64,000 bases of DNA from Novosphingobium indicum (GTDB lineage: Bacteria; Pseudomonadota; Alphaproteobacteria; Sphingomonadales; Sphingomonadaceae): assembly GCF_014645195.1 (NCBI RefSeq), contig NZ_BMLK01000009.1:116291-180290 (forward strand), in the 5' to 3' direction. Positions within the stretch are counted from its first letter, which is position 1. Each line of letters starts with the position of its first letter. The position numbers and the translations under genes were made by a program. The notes below the pieces were generated by a model. The model was not told the DNA's origin. It did not search any database and worked only from the letters and a program-made list of their open reading frames with translations. Below, piece by piece: positions 1 through 7,303 of the stretch.

Positions 1-1759
1 GACCCGGCGTGAAGGGCACGTCGGCCTTGTAGCCCGCCTTCTCCGCTGCCTGCTCGATGGCGGCATTGCCGCCCAGCACGATCAGATCGGCCAGCGAGAC
101 CTTCTTGCCGCCGGCAGCGCTCTTGTTGAAGTCCTTGCGGATCGCTTCGAGCTTGCCGACCACCTTGGTCAGTTCGGCCTTGTCGTTGACCGCCCAGTCG
201 ATCTGCGGCTGCAGGCGGACACGGGCGCCATTGGCCCCGCCACGCATATCGGTGCCGCGGAACGTCGAAGCCGCAGCCCAGGCCGTGCGCACGAGTTCGG
301 TGCTGGTCAGGCCCGACGCCAGGATCTGCGCCTTGAGCTTCGCCTCATCGCTCTGGTCGATCATGGCGTAGTCGGCCTCGGGCAGCGGGTCCTGCCACGA
401 GTAGCTCTCGCTGGGCACGTCCTTGCCGAGGTAACGCGCCTCGGGGCCGAGATCGCGGTGGGTCAGCTTGAACCACGCACGGGCAAAGGCCTTGGCGAAG
501 AGCGTCGGGTCCTTCTGCCAGCTTTCCAGCACGGCGCGGAACTTGGGATCCTCTTTCAGCGCGATGTCGGTGGTGAACATGATCGGCGCGTGCGTCTTGC
601 CCGGGATATGCGCATCGGGAACAAGATTGGCCGCCGCGGGATCGGTGGGGATCCACTGCGTGGCACCGGCCGGGCTCTTGGTCTTGACCCATTCGAAGTT
701 CAGCAGGTTGTCGATGTACTGCGTGGTGAACTGCGTGGGAGCTGCCGACCAGGCGCCTTCGAGGCCGCTGGTGATGGTATCCTCGGCATTACCTTTGCCG
801 CAGTTGTTCTTCCAGCCGAAGCCCTGCTGCTCGAGCCCGGCCGCAGTAGGTTCAGCCTCGAGACACTTGTCGGGCTTGTGCGCGCCATGCGCCTTGCCGA
901 AAGTGTGGCCGCCGGCGATCAGGGCAAGCGTTTCTTCATCGTCCATCGCCATGTTGCCGAAGGCTGTACGGATCGCCGCAGCCGCAGCGATCGGATCGTG
1001 GCTGCCACCCGGACCTTCCGGGTTGACGTAGATGAGGCCCATCTGCGTGGCTGCCAGCGGGCCCTTCAGCTTGCCGCCTTCCTTCATGCGCTCCGAGCCG
1101 AGCATCTTGGTCTCGGGGCCCCAGAACACCATGTCCGGCTGCCAGGCGTCGATACGGCCACCTGCGAAGCCCACGGTCTTGAAGCCCATGTCTTCCAACG
1201 CGACGTTGCCGGCCAGCACCATGAGGTCACCCCAGGAGAGCTTGCGGCCGTACTTCTGCTTGATCGGCCAGACGAGGCGGCGCGCCTTGTCGAGGCTGAC
1301 GTTGTCGGGCCAGGAATTGAGCGGATCGAAGCGCTGCTCGCCGCCGTCCGAGCCGCCGCGGCCGTCACCGACGCGGTAGGTGCCCGCGCTGTGCCAGGCC
1401 ATGCGGATGAAGAACGGCCCGTAGTGGCCATAGTCCGCCGGCCACCAGGGCTGCGAGGTGGTGAGGACCTTGCGGATGTCTTCCTTCACCGCGTCCAGAT
1501 CGAGCGACGCGAATTCCTCCGCGTAGTCGTAATCGGCACCATAGGGATTGGACACGGCCTCGTGCTGGCGCAGCGCGGTAAGGTCGAGCCGGCTGGGCCA
1601 CCAGTCCTCGTTGGTAAGGCCGCCGGGCTTGGTGGTCGTGGGCTGCGGAGCCTCGCTTACGGTTTCGGCTTCGACTTCGGCAAATGCCGGTGCAGCCATC
1701 AGCGTGGCGGTCGTCGCCATCAGCATGGACACAAGCATTTTCGGGGATTTCCTGAGCAT
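1..1759 (-). CDS. katG: Catalase-peroxidase KatG, C-terminus off the left edge, with signal peptide
   Basis: Bifunctional haem enzyme that removes hydrogen peroxide by catalase and peroxidase reactions. About 586 residues are visible; the C-terminal part lies beyond the window edge, where the reading ends in the typical DVPFTPG. The distal haem motif [11 protein letters not shown] lies near residue 121. The Tyr of [10 protein letters not shown] (about 244) and the Met of NMAMDDEE (about 270) are spaced as expected for the Trp-Tyr-Met adduct. The proximal haem ligand is in [10 protein letters not shown]. The ATG at 1759 has AGGAGAGG just upstream. Unusually, the first 27 residues form a Sec-type signal peptide (basic start, hydrophobic core, APAFA cleavage site), so a periplasmic enzyme is inferred, whereas most KatG proteins are cytoplasmic. 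I saw no clear OxyR site upstream. Confidence 0.95.
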   Translation of the reverse strand, partial: MLRKSPKMLVSMLMATTATLMAAPAFAEVEAETVSEAPQPTTTKPGGLTNEDWWPSRLDLTALRQHEAVSNPYGADYDYAEEFASLDLDAVKEDIRKVLTTSQPWWPADYGHYGPFFIRMAWHSAGTYRVGDGRGGSDGGEQRFDPLNSWPDNVSLDKARRLVWPIKQKYGRKLSWGDLMVLAGNVALEDMGFKTVGFAGGRIDAWQPDMVFWGPETKMLGSERMKEGGKLKGPLAATQMGLIYVNPEGPGGSHDPIAAAAAIRTAFGNMAMDDEETLALIAGGHTFGKAHGAHKPDKCLEAEPTAAGLEQQGFGWKNNCGKGNAEDTITSGLEGAWSAAPTQFTTQYIDNLLNFEWVKTKSPAGATQWIPTDPAAANLVPDAHIPGKTHAPIMFTTDIALKEDPKFRAVLESWQKDPTLFAKAFARAWFKLTHRDLGPEARYLGKDVPSESYSWQDPLPEADYAMIDQSDEAKLKAQILASGLTSTELVRTAWAAASTFRGTDMRGGANGARVRLQPQIDWAVNDKAELTKVVGKLEAIRKDFNKSAAGGKKVSLADLIVLGGNAAIEQAAEKAGYKADVPFTPG

Positions 1760-1956
1760 TGGACCCTCTCCTGTTGCGTGAACGGCGGATAAACGCCTGC
1801 AGAGGGGATACTCCCGCTTTCCATCGCAGAGAAACAGGACCGGCTCGTTAGAGTAATCGCCCCACCCGATCAGAAATGGAATGTTACAGAAGTTTCATAA
1901 TGTGTGTGCGTCGCATTAACCGTGCGAGCCGGCCTCTGATGAGACCAGCCCGCCGC

Positions 1957-2451
1957 TCATGCCTCACGTCCCTGGTAGCACCGCATATAGCCGTGATAGC
2001 CGATTTCGTCTTTCGCGCCCGGTGGTACGACGATCATCTCGATACCCTGGCTGCCGACGTTGCCCTCTTCCTCGAGCTGCCTCAGCGTGACGGAGAGCCC
2101 GCCATCGGCAAACCGGTTGTCGCCGTTCGCGGTAAGCGGGATCAGCTTGCCGTTGAGCTTGATCGCGCCCGATCGGCCCGGTTCATAGAGGAACGAGGGA
2201 AAAGCGACTTCGGTCAGCACGACCTCGCAGCGGCCTCGCTTGCCGCCGAGGGCGTCCACATCGGCCTTGCTCATGGTTTCGGGCTTGATGATGGCGGTGG
2301 AGACGTTCTCCAGCGCCGCGGACGCGCTTTCTATCGGGGCGGCTGCAGGCGCCGGGTCGAGCTGTGCTTCCCGGTCGTTGCCGACCGCCGTATTGCGGTT
2401 GCAGGCGGTGAGGCCGAGGGCTGCTACGCCCAGAAGCAGGATCGCCCTCAT
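1957..2451 (-). CDS. Putative lipoprotein of unknown function
   Basis: A 164-residue protein starting MRAILLLG with a lipobox LTAC at about residues 14-17, so it is predicted to be a lipoprotein anchored after Cys17. The mature part begins with an Ala/Pro-rich linker. A globular domain with two Cys residues (GRCEVVL and YMRCYQG) follows and could form a disulfide. I do not recognise the family. Its ATG overlaps the stop of the DUF305 gene by four bases (ATGA), so the two are almost certainly translationally coupled. A much longer reading frame exists upstream in the same phase, but the lipoprotein signal fixes this start. Confidence 0.7.
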   Translation of the reverse strand: MRAILLLGVAALGLTACNRNTAVGNDREAQLDPAPAAAPIESASAALENVSTAIIKPETMSKADVDALGGKRGRCEVVLTEVAFPSFLYEPGRSGAIKLNGKLIPLTANGDNRFADGGLSVTLRQLEEEGNVGSQGIEMIVVPPGAKDEIGYHGYMRCYQGREA

Positions 2452-2969
2452 GGCTGCACCTCCTGCGGCAGGCGCTTGGTCGAGCGGACGCCGTTCTTCT
2501 CGATATCCGCGATCAGGTACTTCATCTGCGCGATTTCCCGGCGCTGCGCGACGATGATGTCGTGCGCCAGCTTGCGCACCCGCGGATCGCGAATGTGGGC
2601 GCGCTCGCTGGTCATGATGGCGATGGAGTGATGCGGGATCATCGCGCGCATGTATTCGACGCCGGTGACCGTCGTCTGGCTGCGCACCAGCCACAAGGCG
2701 CCGGCGAACACGACGACCGCGACACCCAGAATGATCATTTTCTTCCGGGGGTTGGTGTACATCCCCCACATGAACAGCAGCATCACCACCATCATCGCCG
2801 CGCCCATCACGAAGGCCATCCAGAAGCGCGTCTCGCTCCAGAACACGTGATCGATGCTGTAGGTGTTGAGGTACATCAGGAAGAGCATCACTGCCGTGCT
2901 CGTCCCGATCATCGCCATGAATTTCCAGTAAGGGCCGTCGCCCTTGCCGCTGTGCTGGCTCTCGGCCAT
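2448..2969 (-). CDS. DUF305 family membrane protein
   Basis: A 173-residue protein with three hydrophobic segments in the first ~100 residues: a 'MAMIGTSTAV' helix, a Met-rich 'MGAAMMVVMLLFMW' helix, and 'ILGVAVVVFAGALWLV'. A DUF305 domain follows, carrying the signature MRAMIPHHSIAIMT and a downstream REIAQMKYLI. DUF305 proteins are four-helix, ferritin-like and often sit beside metal (copper) handling genes; a metal role here is only an inference. The start at 2969 (MAESQHSG) has a GGAGGACC Shine-Dalgarno. It is the first gene of a two-gene operon with the lipoprotein. Confidence 0.87.
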   Translation of the reverse strand: MAESQHSGKGDGPYWKFMAMIGTSTAVMLFLMYLNTYSIDHVFWSETRFWMAFVMGAAMMVVMLLFMWGMYTNPRKKMIILGVAVVVFAGALWLVRSQTTVTGVEYMRAMIPHHSIAIMTSERAHIRDPRVRKLAHDIIVAQRREIAQMKYLIADIEKNGVRSTKRLPQEVQP

Positions 2970-3061
2970 CGCGGTCCTCCTGTCGCCGCTTTGTAACGTA
3001 CTGTTGCAACGACAGACCGGCAGGAGGGTTCCGCGGGAAGGTTTGTGCAGCCGGTTCCGGG

Positions 3062-3352
3062 CTAGACGATCCCGTCGATAAACTGCGCCATGGCCACGTC
3101 GCGCGCGCTCAGCCCGTCGGCGTCGTGGGTGGTGAGCCGCACGCGGACCTTGTTGTAGACATTGAACCATTCGGGGTGATGATCGGCCTTGTCGGCATAG
3201 AGCGCGACGCGGGCCATGAAACCGAAAGCCTCGTTGAAATCGGCGAATTCCAGTTCGATCTCGATGGCGAGGCCGTCCTCGCTCAGCGTCCAGCCGGAAA
3301 GGCCCTTCAGGGCGTCGTCACGTTCGGTCTCGGTCAGGCGGGGGATGGCCAT
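3062..3352 (-). CDS. phhB: 4a-hydroxytetrahydrobiopterin dehydratase (pterin carbinolamine dehydratase)
   Basis: A 96-residue protein, the usual length for the PCD/DCoH family, which dehydrates 4a-hydroxy-tetrahydropterin during cofactor recycling for aromatic amino acid hydroxylases. The family core is clear: [10 protein letters not shown] near the start, then [20 protein letters not shown], then the active-site segment HHPEW, and [16 protein letters not shown] at the end. No phenylalanine hydroxylase gene is visible nearby, so a stand-alone or molybdopterin-related role is also possible. It is transcribed away from ccmA, with which it shares a 47-bp intergenic region. Confidence 0.93.
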   Translation of the reverse strand: MAIPRLTETERDDALKGLSGWTLSEDGLAIEIELEFADFNEAFGFMARVALYADKADHHPEWFNVYNKVRVRLTTHDADGLSARDVAMAQFIDGIV

Positions 3353-3399
3353 TTCACTCTCCTTGGCAGTGCGCGCGGTTTCCCTTATCGCACGCCGTC

Positions 3400-3978
3400 A
3401 TGCAAGGGTGCTCCATCGCCGTGTCCGATCTCGCGTGCCGTCGCGGCGACAGAATCCTGTTCAAGGGGCTGTCGATGCGTCTGGCCTCAGGCGAGGCGCT
3501 GCAGGTCACCGGCAGCAACGGTATCGGCAAGTCGAGCCTGCTGCGGATCGTCGCCGGGCTGGCCCCGGCTTTTGCCGGCACGGTGGAAACGCAGGGCAAT
3601 ATCGGGCTTGTCGATGAGCGCCACGCACTCGATCCGGGCCAGCCGCTGGGCAAGGCGCTGGGCTTCTGGCAGCGGATCGACGGCGCGGCCGATAACGAAC
3701 TGGCGCGGCTTGGCCTGTCGGACCTGCTCGACGTGCCGGTGCGCTACCTTTCGACCGGACAGAAAAAGCGCGCCGCCCTTGCCCGGCTGATCGGGCAGAA
3801 GGCGCAGGTCTGGCTGCTCGACGAACCGCTCAACGGGCTCGATATCCATGCGGTCGAGCTGACCGAGACGCTGGTGGCCGAGCACTGCACCGCAGGCGGC
3901 ATCGCGCTGATCGCCTCGCATCAGCCGTTCCGGCTCGGGCACATGCAGGCGATGGCGCTGGCGGACTACGCGCTATGA
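3400..3978 (+). CDS. ccmA: Haem exporter ATP-binding protein CcmA
   Basis: ABC-transporter ATPase of 192 residues, typical for CcmA. With CcmB it forms the complex that releases haem-loaded CcmE during c-type cytochrome maturation (system I). Walker A is GSNGIGKSS near residues 38-46, the ABC signature is LSTGQKKR near 120, Walker B is VWLLDEP near 140, and the switch His is in ASHQPF. The ATG at 3400 is the first credible start. The last bases overlap the ccmB start (ATGA). No ccmC, D or E is in the window; a substrate for the pathway at 38621 (a c-type cytochrome domain) is. Confidence 0.93.
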   Translation: MQGCSIAVSDLACRRGDRILFKGLSMRLASGEALQVTGSNGIGKSSLLRIVAGLAPAFAGTVETQGNIGLVDERHALDPGQPLGKALGFWQRIDGAADNELARLGLSDLLDVPVRYLSTGQKKRAALARLIGQKAQVWLLDEPLNGLDIHAVELTETLVAEHCTAGGIALIASHQPFRLGHMQAMALADYAL

Positions 3979-4634
3979 GCGGACGCATCGGCCCTCTGCT
4001 CAAACGCGATCTCGCGCGGCTTCTGCTGGGCGGACGCGGCGGCGGCGCGATAATGCCGGTGCTGTTCTTCCTTTCGGTGGCGATGCTCTATCCCTTTGCG
4101 GTCGGGCCCGATGCGCCGCTGCTGGCGCGCACCGGTGGCGGCGTGATCTGGGTGGCGGCGCTGCTCGCGGCGATCCTCCCGCTCGACCGGCTGGTGGAGC
4201 CCGACATCGAACTGGGCATGTTCGACCAGTGGGCCCTGCGCGGCATTTCGGAAGAACTGGTGATTGCGGTGCGGGTGCTCGCGCACTGGCTCAGCTTCGG
4301 CCCGCCGCTGATGCTGGCCGCCCTGCCCGCCGCCGCCCTGCTCGGGCTCGACGGCGAGACGCTGCGCATCGTCGAGATCGGCCTGCTGGCCGGCACGCCA
4401 GGCCTCGCGGCGCTGGGTGTGACGGTGGCCGCCTTGACCGCGGGCCTGCGCGGCGGCGCGGCGCTGTCGGGTCTGCTGGTGATCCCGATGGCCGTGCCGA
4501 TCCTGATCTTCGGCGCGGGCAGCCTCGGCATGGGCGGTGAAAGCGGTCTTGCGCTTGCGGGCGCTGTCAGTCTTGTCCTGCTGGCCATTGCACCTTTTGC
4601 GGGCGGAGCTGCGGTTCGGGCGGCGCGCGGGTAG
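3975..4634 (+). CDS. ccmB: Haem exporter membrane protein CcmB
   Basis: A 219-residue integral membrane protein with about six hydrophobic segments and the family-typical opening FLSVAMLYPFAVGP followed by GGGVIWVAALLAAILPLDR. It is the permease partner of CcmA in cytochrome c maturation and overlaps ccmA by four bases. The charged cytoplasmic loop EPDIELGMFDQWALRG sits after the second segment, as in other CcmB proteins. The gene ends directly before a dispersed inverted-repeat element. Confidence 0.93.
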   Translation: MSGRIGPLLKRDLARLLLGGRGGGAIMPVLFFLSVAMLYPFAVGPDAPLLARTGGGVIWVAALLAAILPLDRLVEPDIELGMFDQWALRGISEELVIAVRVLAHWLSFGPPLMLAALPAAALLGLDGETLRIVEIGLLAGTPGLAALGVTVAALTAGLRGGAALSGLLVIPMAVPILIFGAGSLGMGGESGLALAGAVSLVLLAIAPFAGGAAVRAARG

Positions 4635-4635
4635 G

Positions 4636-4810
4636 TTCACGCGGAGGCGCGGAGACGCAAAGATTTCTCCCTTTGCGGCGAAGCCGCTTTAAATTCCCAC
4701 CATACCGCCAAACGCGCCGTTGGATGAGTGAAAGCGCCTGCGGCGCGACCCTGCCCCCTTTGCGCGCGGGCCCTTTTTTTCTTCTCCGCGCCTCCCCGTC
4801 TCCGCGTGAA
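4636..4810. repeat. Dispersed intergenic inverted-repeat element, copy 1
   Basis: The left arm begins TTCACGCGGAGGCGCGGAGA and the right arm ends CTCCGCGTGAA, so the two ends are imperfect inverted complements about 175 bp apart. The interior contains a small palindrome GCGGCGAAGCCGC. The same arms and the same interior palindrome recur at 58606-58835, between edd and glk. The element fills the gap between ccmB and the sulfotransferase gene. It carries no credible ORF of its own. Confidence 0.75.
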
Positions 4811-4919
4811 ACCAAAAATAGATCATCGCCGCAGCGGTTGGCATGTCGCACGATCCCCCCGCATAGTGCGCGCCGATCCGGAACAGCCGGACGCGTATTC
4901 CCCGGGAGAGGCAAAGCCG

Positions 4920-6065
4920 ATGGAAGACTACAAGGACCTGATCGCCACGGCGCAGAGCCAGGTCGGCCTCACCGACTTCGGCGGCGACGGCTTCCGCGAG
5001 GGGCTGGAGCGGCTGGTCAAGGCGCTCAACACCGAGGCGAAGCTCAACGCCACCGGCGAATACGCCCTGCGCGACCGCATCCTGCTCTACCTGCGCCAGC
5101 GGCTGATGATCGAGGACTGGTACCAGCGCCACCCGGAGATCGCGGAGGAGGAAATCCGCGAGCCGCTGTTCGGCGTCAGCCTCCCGCGCACCGGGTCGAC
5201 CGCGCTGTCATTCCTGCTCTCGAGCGATCCGGATATCCGCTATCTGCGCGCCTGGGAAAGCTCGCAGCCCTGCCCGCCACCCTCGACGGTCGAAGGCCCG
5301 GACCCGCGCCGCGGCGTTGCCGCCAGCGCCACCGAGGAAGAGCTGAAGGGCAGCAAGCGTACCCCTACCGGGATCGACGGCGCCATGGAGTGCCAGGACC
5401 TGATGGCGCTCGACTTCAAGAGCCAGATATTCCAGGCTTTCGCGCAGATTCCCAGCTATTCCGAGTGGGATCTCGAGGCCGACCACACCGAGACCTACCT
5501 CTACGAAAGGCGCGTGCTCAAGCTGCTTCAATGGGGCGCACCGGCAAAGCCCTGGCGGCTGAAGGCGCCGACGCACCTGCTCTACCTCGATGCGCTGGAC
5601 ACGGCATTTCCCGATGCCCGCTTCGTGATGACGCACCGCGACCCGACGGACGTGATGCTATCCGTCGCGACGGTCTATGCGGACATCATCGAAAAGTTCA
5701 CCGACGATGTGGACTATCACTACATCGGCGAACTCAACGTGCGCTGCTGGTCCGAAGGCATGCGCCGCGCGATCGATTTCCGCGAGCGGGGTAACGATGC
5801 GCGCTTCTACGACATCCACTTCCGCGCCATGCAGCGCGACCCGCTGGGCGAAGTGCGCGGCCTCTACGAATGGCTGGGGCAAGAGGTCTCCCCGGCCTTC
5901 GCCGATGCCATGACCGCATGGTGGGAAAGCAACCAGAGCGCCGAGCGCATGACCAAGCCCGACCCGTCCAAGTTCGGGCTCGACTTCGATCAGGTTCGCG
6001 CGCAGTTCGCCGATTATCTCAAGCACATGGAAACCTGGGCCCCGTTCAGCGAAACGGTCGCCTGA
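4920..6065 (+). CDS. Sulfotransferase family protein
   Basis: A 381-residue protein of the PAPS-dependent sulfotransferase superfamily (sulfotransferase_3-like). The 5'-phosphosulfate loop is SLPRTGSTALSFLL near residue 87 and the 3'-phosphate-binding motif is FVMTHRDPTDVMLSV near residue 235. The ATG at 4920 has GGGAGAGG upstream, and this start removes an upstream extension that is only read-through of the repeat element. The substrate cannot be read from sequence. Relatives in sphingomonads are numerous and mostly uncharacterised. It precedes a CMD-family gene by 35 bp, so the two are likely co-transcribed. Confidence 0.87.
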   Translation: MEDYKDLIATAQSQVGLTDFGGDGFREGLERLVKALNTEAKLNATGEYALRDRILLYLRQRLMIEDWYQRHPEIAEEEIREPLFGVSLPRTGSTALSFLLSSDPDIRYLRAWESSQPCPPPSTVEGPDPRRGVAASATEEELKGSKRTPTGIDGAMECQDLMALDFKSQIFQAFAQIPSYSEWDLEADHTETYLYERRVLKLLQWGAPAKPWRLKAPTHLLYLDALDTAFPDARFVMTHRDPTDVMLSVATVYADIIEKFTDDVDYHYIGELNVRCWSEGMRRAIDFRERGNDARFYDIHFRAMQRDPLGEVRGLYEWLGQEVSPAFADAMTAWWESNQSAERMTKPDPSKFGLDFDQVRAQFADYLKHMETWAPFSETVA

Positions 6066-6100
6066 CACTCTTCAACATCCAGCACCCGGAAAACACCAAG

Positions 6101-6727
6101 ATGGCAGACCCGATTACCGGCAAGTTCGATTTCGATGCCGATGCCCGCATGGCACAGACCGTCACCAATGGCCCGCGCTATGCGCCACTGACGCTCGATG
6201 AAGTGAGCCCGGAAGGGCACGAGCAGGTGAACGCCATGCGCACCGCCTTCAACATTCCCGAGGATCGCCCCTTTCCCGATGTCAGCCTGATCACGCTTCG
6301 TCATCCCGGCATGTTCCGCGCGCAGATGGTGCTCGGCCTCGAAATCGCCGCCAGGGGCACGATCCCGGCGCGCGAGCGAGAACTGGCGATCCTGCGCATC
6401 GCCCTGCTGGCCCGCGCCCCGTTCGAATGGTGCGAGCACGTGGATATCGGCAAGGCCTTCGGCGTCACCCCCGAAGAGATCGAGCGCGTGATCGAAGGCT
6501 CCTCCGCCGCCGACTGGAGCGAGCATGAAGCCGCCCTGCTACGCGCGGTGGAAGAGATGATCGCCGATCACTGCATGTCGGATGCGACATGGGACACGCT
6601 GGCCAGGACCTACGACGAAAAGCAGATGCTGGAACTGCCCATGCTGGTCGGTTCGTACCTGATGACGGCGCTGCAGCAGAACAGCCTGAAAATCCAGCCC
6701 AAGGGCCCCGGATTCGACTATCGCTGA
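6101..6727 (+). CDS. Carboxymuconolactone decarboxylase (AhpD-like) family protein
   Basis: A 208-residue all-helical protein of the CMD/AhpD family. The diagnostic segment is TIPARERELAILRIALLARAP followed by FEWCEHVDIG, which has one Cys and one His rather than the CxxC pair of peroxidase-active AhpD. A decarboxylase-like or unknown role is therefore more likely than alkylhydroperoxidase activity. The start ATG at 6101 follows the sulfotransferase stop by 35 bp. A small-molecule catabolic role with its neighbours is inferred, not shown. Confidence 0.87.
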   Translation: MADPITGKFDFDADARMAQTVTNGPRYAPLTLDEVSPEGHEQVNAMRTAFNIPEDRPFPDVSLITLRHPGMFRAQMVLGLEIAARGTIPARERELAILRIALLARAPFEWCEHVDIGKAFGVTPEEIERVIEGSSAADWSEHEAALLRAVEEMIADHCMSDATWDTLARTYDEKQMLELPMLVGSYLMTALQQNSLKIQPKGPGFDYR

Positions 6728-6799
6728 TGCAAATCAATTGCCGGTGCCCGCACCTGATCTAGAGTGCGGGCATACCCATCATTGGAAAAGGCAAAGCGC

Positions 6800-7198
6800 A
6801 TGAAAAAGGGTTTCGTCGACGACATCGAGAAACGGACCGAAGAGAACACCGATTTCCGGCGGGTACTCTACACCGGCCAGAATCTGCAACTGGTGCTGAT
6901 GTCCATCGAGCCCGGCGACGAGATCGGCGCCGAAGTCCATGACGACATCGACCAGTTCTTCCGCATCGAGGCCGGCGAAGCCGAGATCTCGATCGACGGT
7001 GTCGTGCACAAGGTGAAAGCCGACGATGGCGTGATCGTGCCCGCGGGTGCGCTGCACAACGTGGTGAGCGTCGGCAAGGAGCCGCTCAAGCTCTACACGA
7101 TCTACGGCCCGCCCGAGCACCTGGACGGCACCGTCCACAAGACCTGTGCAGAAGCCGGTGCAGCACACGAACACTTCGACGGCAAGACCACCGAATAG
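6800..7198 (+). CDS. Cupin domain-containing protein
   Basis: A 132-residue single-domain cupin. Motif 1 is read as GAEVHDDIDQFFRIEAGEAE and motif 2 as PAGALHNVVSVG, giving the usual metal ligands (His, acidic and His residues). I chose the ATG at 6800 (MKKGFVDDIE) because GGAAAAGGC lies just upstream; an in-frame GTG at 6764 is possible. It may be an isomerase, dioxygenase or binding protein; nothing in the sequence decides this. It lies 72 bp after the CMD-family gene and converges with the GGDEF-EAL gene. Confidence 0.9.
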   Translation: MKKGFVDDIEKRTEENTDFRRVLYTGQNLQLVLMSIEPGDEIGAEVHDDIDQFFRIEAGEAEISIDGVVHKVKADDGVIVPAGALHNVVSVGKEPLKLYTIYGPPEHLDGTVHKTCAEAGAAHEHFDGKTTE

Positions 7199-7259
7199 GC
7201 CTTCACACGGTCGAGCCAGCCCGGCCGTGCTGTTGACAACCTTGCGGACAATTCCGGGA

Positions 7260-7287
7260 CAGGCGGGGGAGAACGCTTCTCCGCCTG
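7260..7287. terminator. Hairpin between convergent cupin and GGDEF-EAL genes
   Basis: CAGGC and GGAGAA on the left pair with TTCTCC and GCCTG on the right around a three-base loop, with a GGG bulge. It sits between two convergent genes, where a bidirectional terminator would be expected. There is no T tract, so the call is tentative. Confidence 0.35.
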
Positions 7288-7303
7288 CTCCTGTGGAAGG
7301 CGA

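Noticed and set aside
1..1792. Long plus-strand frames across the katG region
   Set aside because: They are antisense shadows of a fully motif-supported katG and show arginine- and glycine-rich, low-complexity translations.
1760..1956. OxyR or other peroxide-responsive operator upstream of katG
   Set aside because: No ATAG-n7-CTAT tetrads with correct spacing could be found.
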